From UBA6168 sp041163745 (GTDB lineage: Bacteria > Bacteroidota > Bacteroidia > Chitinophagales > Saprospiraceae): a stretch of 30,053 nucleotides of DNA. Shown here one piece after another: positions 7,568 to 16,328 of this stretch. The stretch lies in contig JBEAQU010000021.1 in the NCBI GenBank assembly GCA_041163745.1, forward strand, positions 1 through 30,053. The letters are read 5' to 3'. Position 1 is the stretch's first letter. Every line of letters begins with the position of its first letter. The translations under genes and the position numbers were made by a program. Below the pieces are notes generated by a model. That model was given only the letters and a program-made list of their open reading frames with translations. It was not told where the DNA came from and made no database searches.

Positions 7568-10456
7568 ATGCGTTATTTTATTTTTCTGACAACCTGGCTT
7601 TCCATCCTTTGCGTGTTTCCTGCACACGCCCAGATCGACCTGGGCTTTGTTTTGGAAGAGACGGCCGCTGGTTCCGCGTGGACCATGGTCTACCGTACCG
7701 GCTTTTCCCCCGCCACCACACATTCCGGCACCTGGAACAGCCAGGTGGTGACCCTTTGCTGGCCGGATAGCTTGGGAACCAACTTCTTATCGTCGGTGCA
7801 GAACCTGGCTTCCTTCGCCTTCGAGCAGGATGGACCCCCAACACCGGGCGGGGATGGCTATCATTACCTCAAATTTGTGTCTTCCGCATTCCCGGTGATG
7901 CAGCCCCTGCGACCTGATACGATATTGCCGGTGCTCCGGCTTGCCCTGGATCTGCCGCTGTCCCTTGCCAGATCCGTCGGTTTCGCCCCTTCTGACAACT
8001 CCTGGGTATCGGAAAATTTCGGACTGCCTGATGTGGAACACGCCCGGGATGGCAATGCCTTCCACTTGTTTCTGCCGACCCTACGGTCGATGTCACCGCC
8101 CCTTTGCGGCGATCTGACCGCCGGGACCATCGCCATCACCGCCGATACGAGCCTCCCGCTCGAATATTCGGTGGATAGCGGCCTGACCTTTCAATCCGCT
8201 CCGATTTTCACCGGCCTGCCCCCGGGCGATTATCATCTCGCCATCCGCAAGGCGGCAGAACCAGCCGTGATCTCCTTCTCCCTCGAAAACCCGGTGCATC
8301 TTCCGACCCCGGTCTTTCCGGGCCTTCTCCCCCCTGTTGTGGTGCAGCCGACCTGTGCCGTACCGACAGGACAAGTCACGCTTGCCGCCAACGGCCCGGG
8401 TACCCTTGATTTCAGCATGGACGGTGGCCTGTCTTGGCAATCGTCCGCGTTCTTTGCGCAGCTGCAGCCCGGAACTTGGGTTCCGGCGGTCCGACTTCGT
8501 TCGGATACTACCTGTCTGTTAACGGCTACACAGCAGCCGGTGTCACTGGTTGCCCCCCTCCCCTTGCCGACGGTGACGGCGGTGTCCGTGGTGCAGCCGA
8601 CCTGCTCGTCACCTGTCGGTACGGTCCTTGTCTCGGCTTCCGGCAGCGGTGCCCTTTCATATTCTTTGTCCGCCGGGCTTGGATGGACAGCCAATCCGTC
8701 GTTCTCCGCATTGCCACCCGGCGGCTACGACCTGCAGGTACGCTTGGTATCCGATACCACCTGCCAGGTCTCCTATGCCGGAGGCAGCATTCCGATCCAT
8801 CCAGTCCCTAACCCGCCGACAATCTCCCAGGTGGATGTAACACAGCCGATTTGCTCCGCTCCCGCTGGTACCGTCACGATAACCGCCACCGGTTCCGGCA
8901 ATCTGCAGTACAGTTTGGATATGGGTGACAGCTGGCATCCTACCCCCGTATTTGACGGGCTCGCACCGGCATCCTACCCTGTGCTTGTCCGCCTGGCCAC
9001 CGATACGAGTTGTCAGACCGCCTACGGTCTTCCGGTACAGGTAGCGCCCCCCCCGGCGCTACCCATCATCGAACAAATACAGGTGATTCAACCGACTTGC
9101 GCGGCTCCCACCGGTACCATCGCAGTGTTCGCCGCTGGTGCATCCTCCTTGCAATACAGCCTGGATGACGGCACGTCCTGGTCCGCCGCGGCCAGCTTCC
9201 CCGGTCTTCCGCCAGGGGGCTTCCCGATTCGGGTCCGTCTGGCGGAAGACCTTTCCTGTGTCACCGCCTACGCCGGGAATCCCGTAGTGGTCAATGACGT
9301 CCCCATGCCGCCTGTAATAACGGATGTGTCGGTCGTTCAACCTACCTGCGCCACCAGCTACGGTACGGCGTTGGTCTCCGCCACCAGCATGGGACAAGTG
9401 GAATATTCCGTGCAGGGTACGAGCGGCTGGCAGTCGGCGGCACTTTTCCCTTTCCTCTCCGCCGGCATCTACACCCCGGCTGTCCGTCTCGTTTCAGACA
9501 ACTCTTGCGTCGGTCTTTATCCGGCCGGATTCGAAATTACATCGCCACCGACACCACCGACCATCCAGTCGGTAGCGGTGACCCAGCCGACGGAATGCAC
9601 CCAACCGACGGGTCAGGTGACCGTACTCGCCACCGCAGAGGCTCCCTTGGAATACCAACTCCATCCTGGTACCGGTGTCTGGCAAACGGATGCTTATTTT
9701 CCGACTGTCTTGCCGGGTTCCTGGCAGGTCCGGGTCCGCCTGGCCAGCGATTCCGCTTGTGTCGTTTCCCATTCAGCGAATCCGGTCACGGTGGATACAC
9801 TGCCCGGCTGCTGTCTTGTTCCTTCCTTTTTAAATTCATGCCTGTCAGGGGATTATATCTCAAGCTTCCGTTTCGGGAGCTTCGAGCACAACTCACAGGC
9901 CTGCGATCAACCCGGTATGGGCAATTACTCGGTGATGGCTGAGGGGCCTTCCGTCGTCATGGGCTCGTCCTATCTCGTCCGGATCACCGTCAGCCCCACC
10001 CAAAGCCAGTTCGTCGGTTTTTACCTTGATCTCGACCAGAACGGCAGTTTCCTGGATTCCGGTGAATTCTATAACTTCGGCTATGTTCCGGCAGGTGCCA
10101 CTATACAGGCCTCCTACACCATTCCGTATACTGCCAGGCCAGGCTGGACCAAGATCCGTGTCCGAAGCCAACGCAACCCGTCCCTGACGGCGGCGGACGG
10201 TTGCGCAACGGTCCTCTCCTACGGGGAAACGGAAGATTATCCTGTATTCATCGATTGTCCGGTTGTCAGTTATGTCAATGGCGATCCCATTCAGGCTGGT
10301 ACCTATGTGGCGGCCAACTCCCTGTATGCCTCCGGCAAGATGGCGGAGGGAGAGTCACTCTCCTTACGGGCCGGGAATGACCTGACCCTGGAACCTGGGT
10401 TCGAACTGCCACCTACCGCCACGTTGGAAATGTGGATTCAGGGATGCTGGGATTGA
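7568..10456 (+). CDS. Large secreted repeat protein: shared N-domain, SprB-like repeats, GEVED, 3-coathanger stack
   Basis: This 962-residue protein begins with a clear signal peptide (MRYFIFLTTWLSILCVFPAHA). Residues about 20-175 are the N-domain shared with the neighbouring genes (WNSQVVTLCW, GGDGYHYLKF). One degenerate unit (about 178-256) is followed by six repeats of 82-83 residues starting near 257, 338, 421, 503, 586 and 668. Each has a (V/I)xQPTC opening, a YSxDxGxSW core and an LxPGxY...VRLxSDTTC ending, like SprB-type Ig-like repeats, with two Cys positioned for an intradomain disulfide. Residues about 746-896 form a GEVED domain (DLDQNGS, GETEDY at 886-891), and the tail to 962 looks like a 3-coathanger stack (LSLRAGNDLTLEPGFELP). 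It is probably a surface or extracellular adhesin/scaffold. The ATG at 7568 is chosen over 7508 because it immediately begins the signal peptide. Confidence 0.75.
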   Translation: MRYFIFLTTWLSILCVFPAHAQIDLGFVLEETAAGSAWTMVYRTGFSPATTHSGTWNSQVVTLCWPDSLGTNFLSSVQNLASFAFEQDGPPTPGGDGYHYLKFVSSAFPVMQPLRPDTILPVLRLALDLPLSLARSVGFAPSDNSWVSENFGLPDVEHARDGNAFHLFLPTLRSMSPPLCGDLTAGTIAITADTSLPLEYSVDSGLTFQSAPIFTGLPPGDYHLAIRKAAEPAVISFSLENPVHLPTPVFPGLLPPVVVQPTCAVPTGQVTLAANGPGTLDFSMDGGLSWQSSAFFAQLQPGTWVPAVRLRSDTTCLLTATQQPVSLVAPLPLPTVTAVSVVQPTCSSPVGTVLVSASGSGALSYSLSAGLGWTANPSFSALPPGGYDLQVRLVSDTTCQVSYAGGSIPIHPVPNPPTISQVDVTQPICSAPAGTVTITATGSGNLQYSLDMGDSWHPTPVFDGLAPASYPVLVRLATDTSCQTAYGLPVQVAPPPALPIIEQIQVIQPTCAAPTGTIAVFAAGASSLQYSLDDGTSWSAAASFPGLPPGGFPIRVRLAEDLSCVTAYAGNPVVVNDVPMPPVITDVSVVQPTCATSYGTALVSATSMGQVEYSVQGTSGWQSAALFPFLSAGIYTPAVRLVSDNSCVGLYPAGFEITSPPTPPTIQSVAVTQPTECTQPTGQVTVLATAEAPLEYQLHPGTGVWQTDAYFPTVLPGSWQVRVRLASDSACVVSHSANPVTVDTLPGCCLVPSFLNSCLSGDYISSFRFGSFEHNSQACDQPGMGNYSVMAEGPSVVMGSSYLVRITVSPTQSQFVGFYLDLDQNGSFLDSGEFYNFGYVPAGATIQASYTIPYTARPGWTKIRVRSQRNPSLTAADGCATVLSYGETEDYPVFIDCPVVSYVNGDPIQAGTYVAANSLYASGKMAEGESLSLRAGNDLTLEPGFELPPTATLEMWIQGCWD

Positions 10457-10627
10457 GGTCGGCTCGTTTTTGTCATCTTTTTTGCAAGGAGAGGGATGCT
10501 TGCTTACCACAAATTCCCATTACACAGGGCCAGTGACCAGTCGCCCCAACCATCTTTTCAATTGTGGTCGCTACCTTTCCCATGGCTTTTTTGCGAAAAT
10601 CGTTCATCACCGACCGATGGGCATCAA

Positions 10628-10658
10628 TTGTTCAGTTTCAGTCTGACTATTAAATTTT
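10628..10658 (+). promoter_or_regulatory. Candidate Bacteroidota promoter before the second repeat-protein gene
   Basis: TTG at 10628-10630, a 20-bp spacer and TAAATTTT at 10651-10658 approximate the Bacteroidota -33 TTG / -7 TAnnTTTG pattern, with one mismatch in the -7 box. It would give a very short leader before the ATG at 10681. The surrounding 10457-10680 gap is AT-richer than the genes. Confidence 0.35.
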
Positions 10659-10680
10659 TACTGTTTTGCTAACATTCGCT

Positions 10681-13074
10681 ATGGTAAGGAAAATGGTTTG
10701 GTGTCTGCTATGGGTGCAGATGTTTGCTCCTGTGGCTCGGGCAGGTGTCTCGGTTGGCCTCCAACATCAACTGGAAGAGGATTCCACCCACCTGCTTGTC
10801 TTGTCATACGTGGCGGATATGGATTATCATGCCCCTGGTATGGATCAATGGAACAGCCAAGTATTCACCCTGCGCTGGCCGGCCACCTTGGGTGCCCTTG
10901 CGCTGGATTCCCTCCTGAATCCGACGTTTTTTTCGTTTCAATGGGACGGACCACCTTCCGCCGGCGGGGATGGATTCCTCTACCGCAAGGTTGTCGCTGC
11001 TGATAGTCCGGTTGCCCTGGCGCTGGACAGCGGGGCGGTCACGCCGGTGCTTTTTATCCGTACAACGGTTGCTTTCCAAGATTGGTCCTTTTTCGAACTG
11101 GTGACAGCTTCCCATCCTTGGGTCCTGGCTAACTTCGGAGCCGCTGATGTGGAACATGCTATCCTTGGTAACCAATTCTGCATGTTCCACCCCTTCGAAC
11201 CGGTCTTGGGATTGCCTACTTGTGGGAACCTGTCCGGCGGGTCCGTTCTTGTCAGGGCAGCCGATACTGATTCGCTGATATTCAGTATTGATGGAGGCAT
11301 TTCGTTTCAAGGGTTGCCTCTTTTTTCCGACCTTGTTCCCGGCGCTTATTTTGTATCCATTCGTTTTGCATCCAATCCGGGTTGTACGGCCGAATATCTC
11401 GATAACCCGGTGATAATCCCGCCGCCACCCATTCCTCCTTCCCTGGATAGTATAATGCTGACCCAGCCGTCCTGTGCCTCGCCTTCCGGGTTAATCACCT
11501 TATTCTCACAACCTTCGGATTCTGTCGCATACAGTTTGGACGGTGGCGTGAGCTGGCAGACGGAATCGGTTTTTCCGAATCTGTCTCCCGGAGACTATAC
11601 CGTGCAAGCCCGGCTGCTGTCGGACACGACCTGCACGACGGCCTACGCGCAGAACCCGGTGACAATCCTGCCGGTGCCGGTGGCGCCGGTGCTGGATACG
11701 GTGGAAGCGGTACAGCCGAGCTGTGCGGTCCCGTCCGGAACAGTCACCGTGACGGCGACGGCGTCAACGGGGATCGCATACAGCGTGGACGGTGGCGCGA
11801 GCTGGCAGACGGGTTCGGTTTTCCCGGCCCTGTCTCCCGGAGACTACACGGTGCATACCCGGCTGCTGTCGGACACGACCTGCACGACGGCCTATGCGCA
11901 GAACCCGGTGACGATCCTGCCGGTGCCGGTGGCGCCGGTAATCAGTAGTATCCAGGTGACACAACCGACCTGTGCCACCCCAACAGGAAGCATCACCATC
12001 AACGCAACCGGAGCAGCTCCATTTGAATATACCCATAACAACGGAATAAGTTGGCAGCAAGGAAATTCCTACAACCAACTCAACAGCGGGGGGTATTATG
12101 TAGGGGTCCGCCTGCAGGCTTATCCGGATTGTGTCAGCTATCACCCCTACACCACTGCCATCCTCGGGACGTTCGGATTCCCCCTGCTGGACTCCGTCAC
12201 CATCATCCAACCGGAATGTTCATCCGCCAATGGAAGCCTGACATTACATTCCGGATCCGCCGGTCTATTATCCTACCAAATACATTCCGGATCCGACTGG
12301 CAATCCGAAAACGCATTCAACAACCTGTCCGCGGGAACATATCAATTGGCCGTCCGCAGAGCATTTGACACTACCTGTGTGACCAATTACAGCCAAAACC
12401 CGTTCGAACTTACAACGGCAGGCAGTTGCTGTACCCTGCCCACCTACCTGGGGCCCTGTACCGAAGGAAATTACCTGGATGGCATCATTGTCGGGGCGTT
12501 CTCCCACACAGGCAACGGATGTGGGGAGCCCGGAAACAACAACTACACGGGCTATTCCGGAATCGGGCCGGTCCTGCGACCGGGCGGAAGTTATCCGGTG
12601 CGGGTTATCTTGGGCGGAACCCAGGGGCAATATGTCGGGCTGTATTTGGATTTCGATCAGGACGGCACTTGGTCAGCTCCCGGTGAGTTTTTTGATCTCG
12701 GGTACGGCGAGGCCGGAGACACCTTGGAAATATCCGTGAACGTACCGGGAACCGTTCCCCTTGGAACCGGTCAGCTACGGGTCATTGGAGAGCGGACGCG
12801 ACCGCTACTGCTGACCGATGCCTGCGGGGCGCAACTCAGTTATGGTGAAACGGAAGACTACCAGGTCACGTTCGAATGTCCGAACGCCTTGCATCTGTCG
12901 GAAAGTCCGTTGCCATCCGGAACCTATCAGGCTGACGAAATCCTGACGACGGACGCCACCGTCGAGGTGGCGGCGGAACTTTTCTTGAAAGCCGGGATGT
13001 TGGTCAGCCTGGAGATAGGGTTCGAGTTGCCGGCCGGCGCACAGCTGACGATTCTGCCGGAAGGTTGTCAATAA
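10681..13074 (+). CDS. Large secreted repeat protein, paralogue of the preceding gene
   Basis: This 797-residue paralogue has the same architecture as the protein before it. It has a signal peptide ending ARA or ARAG, then the shared N-domain at about 20-178 (WNSQVFTLRWP, GGDGFLYRKV). One degenerate unit is followed by four SprB-like repeats starting near residues 260, 343, 425 and 508. A GEVED domain covers about 582-733 (LDFDQDGTW, GETEDY near 722), and a 3-coathanger stack ends the chain (LFLKAGMLVSLEIGFELP). Two of the repeats are nearly identical in DNA, showing recent expansion. A TTG start at 10666 would add five residues; the ATG at 10681 fits the signal peptide better and is used. 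No catalytic motif is visible. A surface adhesin or scaffold working with the neighbouring secreted proteins is the most natural reading, but this is inference. Confidence 0.75.
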   Translation: MVRKMVWCLLWVQMFAPVARAGVSVGLQHQLEEDSTHLLVLSYVADMDYHAPGMDQWNSQVFTLRWPATLGALALDSLLNPTFFSFQWDGPPSAGGDGFLYRKVVAADSPVALALDSGAVTPVLFIRTTVAFQDWSFFELVTASHPWVLANFGAADVEHAILGNQFCMFHPFEPVLGLPTCGNLSGGSVLVRAADTDSLIFSIDGGISFQGLPLFSDLVPGAYFVSIRFASNPGCTAEYLDNPVIIPPPPIPPSLDSIMLTQPSCASPSGLITLFSQPSDSVAYSLDGGVSWQTESVFPNLSPGDYTVQARLLSDTTCTTAYAQNPVTILPVPVAPVLDTVEAVQPSCAVPSGTVTVTATASTGIAYSVDGGASWQTGSVFPALSPGDYTVHTRLLSDTTCTTAYAQNPVTILPVPVAPVISSIQVTQPTCATPTGSITINATGAAPFEYTHNNGISWQQGNSYNQLNSGGYYVGVRLQAYPDCVSYHPYTTAILGTFGFPLLDSVTIIQPECSSANGSLTLHSGSAGLLSYQIHSGSDWQSENAFNNLSAGTYQLAVRRAFDTTCVTNYSQNPFELTTAGSCCTLPTYLGPCTEGNYLDGIIVGAFSHTGNGCGEPGNNNYTGYSGIGPVLRPGGSYPVRVILGGTQGQYVGLYLDFDQDGTWSAPGEFFDLGYGEAGDTLEISVNVPGTVPLGTGQLRVIGERTRPLLLTDACGAQLSYGETEDYQVTFECPNALHLSESPLPSGTYQADEILTTDATVEVAAELFLKAGMLVSLEIGFELPAGAQLTILPEGCQ
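11527..11690 (+). repeat. Internal near-identical repeat, copy 1
   Basis: This 164-bp segment recurs at 11776-11939, exactly 249 bp (83 codons) downstream. By eye I count about 15 differences, roughly 91% identity, clustered in the first half; the second half is almost identical. It encodes the YSLDGGVSWQ...SDTTC...PVPVAPV part of one SprB-like repeat. Confidence 0.9.
11776..11939 (+). repeat. Internal near-identical repeat, copy 2
   Basis: This is the second copy of the 164-bp segment at 11527-11690. The other repeats of this gene and those in the upstream paralogue are far more divergent, so this pair reflects a recent duplication or gene conversion that kept the reading frame. Confidence 0.9.
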
Positions 13075-13362
13075 GGTGGAAGACAAGTGATAGGACAATC
13101 CCGACTACGAAAGCTGATTATCCTACTTTGACGGACCCTATGCTAGAGAGCATGCACGTTAGGAAATGTATCCGATTGAAAAAAAGCGGCTTGGGGTAGC
13201 TCTCGGGATAGCGGAAATCAATAGGAGTGGAAAATATCCTAATTTGGCCAACAATGTCAGTGGTACGAGCCGCAGCAGGTGTCCAGCATGGAGGAAAGGC
13301 CGGCCCGTTCCATCATTTTGGTACGGATGTGGCCGGAAAAAACCAAATCAAATAAAGTGACA

Positions 13363-13854
13363 ATGCAAAAATCAGCCATATTCAAGCAAACCGCCGAGCG
13401 ACTGCAGCAGGCCGGCTTTCATGTGGTGGCGAAAGACGACCAGCGCCCCTGGGGTGGATTCTTCGTCGTCGACGAATCCCAGGCTCCGGCGTTCGTACGG
13501 ACATACTTTCCCGGCCTGGCATGGGAAGACTTCCGTCGGTTTGACAAGCTAAGTCCGAAAATCCTCTTGGTGGCGCCACAGACCCGGCTGTCATGGCAGT
13601 ATCATTTCCGTCGATCCGAAATCTGGCGGTTGATAGAGGGGACTGCGGGCGTCATCACCAGTCCGACAGACGAGGAAGGAAGTCTCCGTACCCTTCGACC
13701 GGGCGATCTGGTCCGTTTGGAACAAGGGGAGCGCCACCGCTTGGTCGGATTGGACGGATGGGGAGTCCTGGCGGAAATCTGGCAGCACACCGACCCCGCC
13801 CACCCTTCTGACGAGACGGACATCGTGCGGGTACAAGACGACTTCGGAAGATAG
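13363..13854 (+). CDS. Mannose-6-phosphate-isomerase/phosphoheptose-isomerase-like cupin
   Basis: This 163-residue single-domain cupin has RPWGGF near residues 28-33, LSWQYHFRRSEIW (about 77-89) and GERHRLVG (about 122-129). His81, Glu86 and His125 are positioned as cupin metal ligands. It ends in the strongly conserved HTDPAHPSDETDIVRVQDDFGR-type tail (given here only in part by name: IVRVQDDFGR). I recall Bacteroidota proteins of this length and motif order annotated as phosphoheptose isomerase or mannose-6-phosphate isomerase-like. It probably acts on a sugar phosphate in the cytoplasm, but the true substrate is unsettled. The ATG at 13363 is chosen because family members begin at this point; the open frame extending to 13279 adds non-conserved residues. 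It stands alone between the secreted block and the kor operon, 288 bp after the former. Confidence 0.8.
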   Translation: MQKSAIFKQTAERLQQAGFHVVAKDDQRPWGGFFVVDESQAPAFVRTYFPGLAWEDFRRFDKLSPKILLVAPQTRLSWQYHFRRSEIWRLIEGTAGVITSPTDEEGSLRTLRPGDLVRLEQGERHRLVGLDGWGVLAEIWQHTDPAHPSDETDIVRVQDDFGR

Positions 13855-14390
13855 ACCAATGAATGGCAATACGCCATATCAGCGAGCGCTGTCAGGTCGG
13901 CAGGTCGCTATGGTGTCCTGCCCCTTTCGATACGAGGTTCCCCATTACACGTCCTGATCCGCTGCAACCGGGGGCTGGACCCAGCTTTCTCACGGAATAT
14001 GGCGGTTCATCCACCCTTCAGTACATTGTTGCGGGAACAATTCCTAGCCAGCAGCCGCTCGCCGCGTAATGCAGGACAAATCCTGTAAACAAAGAATCGA
14101 ATTGCCGGCAGATACCATGCAAATCAAATAAACAAAAGCAAAAATCCCTGCCCGTCGCAAAATCATCATAATAATTTCGTGTTTACAGCCCCAGGGCATG
14201 AAGCGTAGGACCGGTACAAATGCAAACCGGTTTGCCGCTTTGGCAGCGGGAAAGGTTCCTTGATTCGACAAGCTCGTCTAAGTCCTGCATACCCTCATAT
14301 TCCGACGATAGCGAAGACCAATCCTTGGTGCCAAAATATCCCGGAATTACATACATTTAGCACAAAGAAGCAAGACTCATCCAGCCAAAT
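13855..14390. other. Intergenic region upstream of the kor operon
   Basis: No gene is recognised in these 536 bp; the short open frames on the minus strand show no family features. The middle (about 14080-14200) is AT-rich. A perfect 14-bp palindrome lies at 14222-14235. A TACATTTA sequence at 14352-14359 is one mismatch from the Bacteroidota -7 box, but no TTG sits at the usual spacing upstream. Confidence 0.5.
14222..14235. promoter_or_regulatory. Perfect 14-bp palindrome, possible operator
   Basis: GCAAACCGGTTTGC reads the same on both strands and lies 155 bp upstream of the korA-like start. The form suits a dimeric regulator, but a palindrome of this length is expected once or twice by chance in a window of this size, so the call is weak. 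Confidence 0.25.
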
Positions 14391-16247
14391 ATGGACGTGA
14401 ATACCATTACATCTGAAAAAGAGGAAGTTGTCATCAAGTTCGCCGGAGATTCCGGAGACGGTATGCAGCTTACCGGCGGATTGTTCACCGATGACACTGC
14501 CATCTCAGGAAGTGACCTGGCCACTTTTCCCGATTTTCCGGCGGAAATACGTGCGCCGGTGGGCACAATGGCGGGGGTGTCCGGCTTCCAATTGCACTTC
14601 GGCAGCCGTAGGATCTTCACTCCGGGCGACCGGTGCGACGTGTTGGTGGCCATGAACGCCGCCGCATTGAAAGTGAATCTTGGGCAGTTGCAGCCGGGAG
14701 CCACCATCATCGCAAATGAGGACGGATTTGATGCGAAGAACCTTCGGCTGGCCAAATATGCCGATGGAGAGAATCCGCTGGACAACCGAAGCCTGGACGC
14801 ATACCAGGTCATCCGCCTGCCGGTTACCAAACTGACACGGGAAGCATTGGCGGATCTGCCCCTCGGCACGAAGGAGAAGGATCGTTGCAAGAACATGTTC
14901 GTACTGGGGCTGTTGCTGTGGCGCTACAACCGGAGGTTGGACACGACCCAGCGCTTTCTGGAGGTCAAGTTCCGTAAAAAACCCGATTTGCTGTCCGCCA
15001 ACCAGCGGGTCCTGCAGGCTGGCTACCACTTGGGGGATACCATGGAGGAGTTCACCACCCGCTACACCGTCAGGCCGGCGGCGCTGGCCAAAGGAACCTA
15101 CCGGAACATCATGGGGAACGATGGCATCGTCCTGGGTTTGCTGACCGCCGCCAGGAAAGCCGGCCTGCCCTTGTTCTACGGGTCCTATCCCATCACGCCA
15201 GCCTCCAGCATTCTGCATGGCTTGGCCAAACACAAGCATTTCGGCGTCAAGACTTTCCAGGCGGAAGACGAAATTGCCGCCATTTGTGCCGCCATCGGCG
15301 CTTCCTATGGTGGCAACATCGGGGTCACCGGCACTTCCGGACCCGGGGTCGCGCTCAAGGGAGAGGCTATGGGCCTGGCCGTCATGTTGGAGCTGCCCTT
15401 GGTCATCTGCAACATCCAACGTGGAGGACCCTCCACCGGACTGCCGACGAAGACCGAGCAGTCGGACCTGATGCAGGCACTGTACGGTCGGAACGGGGAA
15501 TGCCCGATGCCGGTCGTGGCCGCCGCCTCTCCATCCGATTGCTTCGAAACAGCCTTTGAAGCCGTCCGCATCGCCATCCGGCACATGACACCCGTCATGT
15601 TGCTGAGCGACGGATACATCGCCAACGGGGCCGAGCCGTGGCGGTTTCCCCGTTCCGCAGACATACCCGCCATCGAGGTGTCCTTCGCCCGACCTACCGC
15701 CGACGGGACGCCCTTCCAACCCTATGCCAGGGACGAAAGACGGGTGCGGCCCTGGGCCATACCCGGTACGCCGGGCCTCATGCATCGGGTCGGTGGATTG
15801 GAAAAAGAGGATGTCACCGGTAATATCTCCTATGACCCAGCCAACCATGAACACATGGTCCGGACCCGGGCCGCCAAAGTCGATTGCATTGCCGACCATA
15901 TTCCGGAGCAGGCCATCCAGGCAGGTTATGAACAGGGGGACCTGCTGATCCTAGGCTGGGGCTCCACCTACGGCGTCTGCCAGTCCGTGACGCTCGAGCT
16001 GGCCGCCCAAGGCTATCGGGTCGGGCATGCCCACCTGCGCTACCTTAACCCATTTCCCCGTAACCTGGAGCAGCTCATACGGCAGTTCCGTTCGGTACTG
16101 GTTCCGGAGATCAACAACGGTCAGCTGGTGTCCGTCCTGCGTGACAAATTCCTGCTGCCCGTACGACAATACAATAAGATTCAGGGCACCCCCATCACTG
16201 TGGAGGAACTGCGGGCATGCGCCCTGGACATCCTGGGCGAACAATAA
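14391..16247 (+). CDS. korA: 2-oxoacid:ferredoxin oxidoreductase, fused gamma-alpha subunit (KorA-type)
   Basis: This 618-residue protein joins the gamma domain (about 10-190, starting IKFAGDSGDGMQLTGG) to the alpha domain, where YPITPAS (Y266-P270), TFQAEDE and GASYGGNIGVTGTSGPG mark the pyrimidine-binding fold of this enzyme family. The later PLVICNIQRGGPSTGLPTK region is also typical. With the beta subunit downstream it would oxidise a 2-oxoacid, most likely 2-oxoglutarate, to its acyl-CoA, with reduced ferredoxin as product. The fused gamma-alpha form without a separate delta (ferredoxin-like) subunit is the common arrangement in aerobic bacteria. It is the first gene of a three-gene plus-strand cluster. 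2-Oxoglutarate specificity is inferred from overall similarity and cannot be proved here. Confidence 0.9.
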   Translation: MDVNTITSEKEEVVIKFAGDSGDGMQLTGGLFTDDTAISGSDLATFPDFPAEIRAPVGTMAGVSGFQLHFGSRRIFTPGDRCDVLVAMNAAALKVNLGQLQPGATIIANEDGFDAKNLRLAKYADGENPLDNRSLDAYQVIRLPVTKLTREALADLPLGTKEKDRCKNMFVLGLLLWRYNRRLDTTQRFLEVKFRKKPDLLSANQRVLQAGYHLGDTMEEFTTRYTVRPAALAKGTYRNIMGNDGIVLGLLTAARKAGLPLFYGSYPITPASSILHGLAKHKHFGVKTFQAEDEIAAICAAIGASYGGNIGVTGTSGPGVALKGEAMGLAVMLELPLVICNIQRGGPSTGLPTKTEQSDLMQALYGRNGECPMPVVAAASPSDCFETAFEAVRIAIRHMTPVMLLSDGYIANGAEPWRFPRSADIPAIEVSFARPTADGTPFQPYARDERRVRPWAIPGTPGLMHRVGGLEKEDVTGNISYDPANHEHMVRTRAAKVDCIADHIPEQAIQAGYEQGDLLILGWGSTYGVCQSVTLELAAQGYRVGHAHLRYLNPFPRNLEQLIRQFRSVLVPEINNGQLVSVLRDKFLLPVRQYNKIQGTPITVEELRACALDILGEQ

Positions 16248-16328
16248 ACAAAGCCGGCGATACGGTGCAACGGGCCGGCCGTCCATCCTGGAGAATCCAT
16301 ATCCATGACAACACGAAAAATTTAGCTC

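Noticed and set aside
10666..10680. TTG start five codons upstream in the second repeat protein
   Set aside because: The ATG at 10681 gives a standard signal peptide, and the TTG would leave almost no leader from the candidate promoter.
11222..12420. Regular ~249-bp repeats considered as a CRISPR-like or mobile repeat
   Set aside because: They are in-frame protein repeats of an adhesin-type protein with diverged copies, not short repeats with unique spacers.
14044..14271. 75-codon minus-strand frame in the gap before korA
   Set aside because: It has a mid-protein hydrophobic stretch but no family resemblance and no promoter or neighbour support; treated as noncoding.
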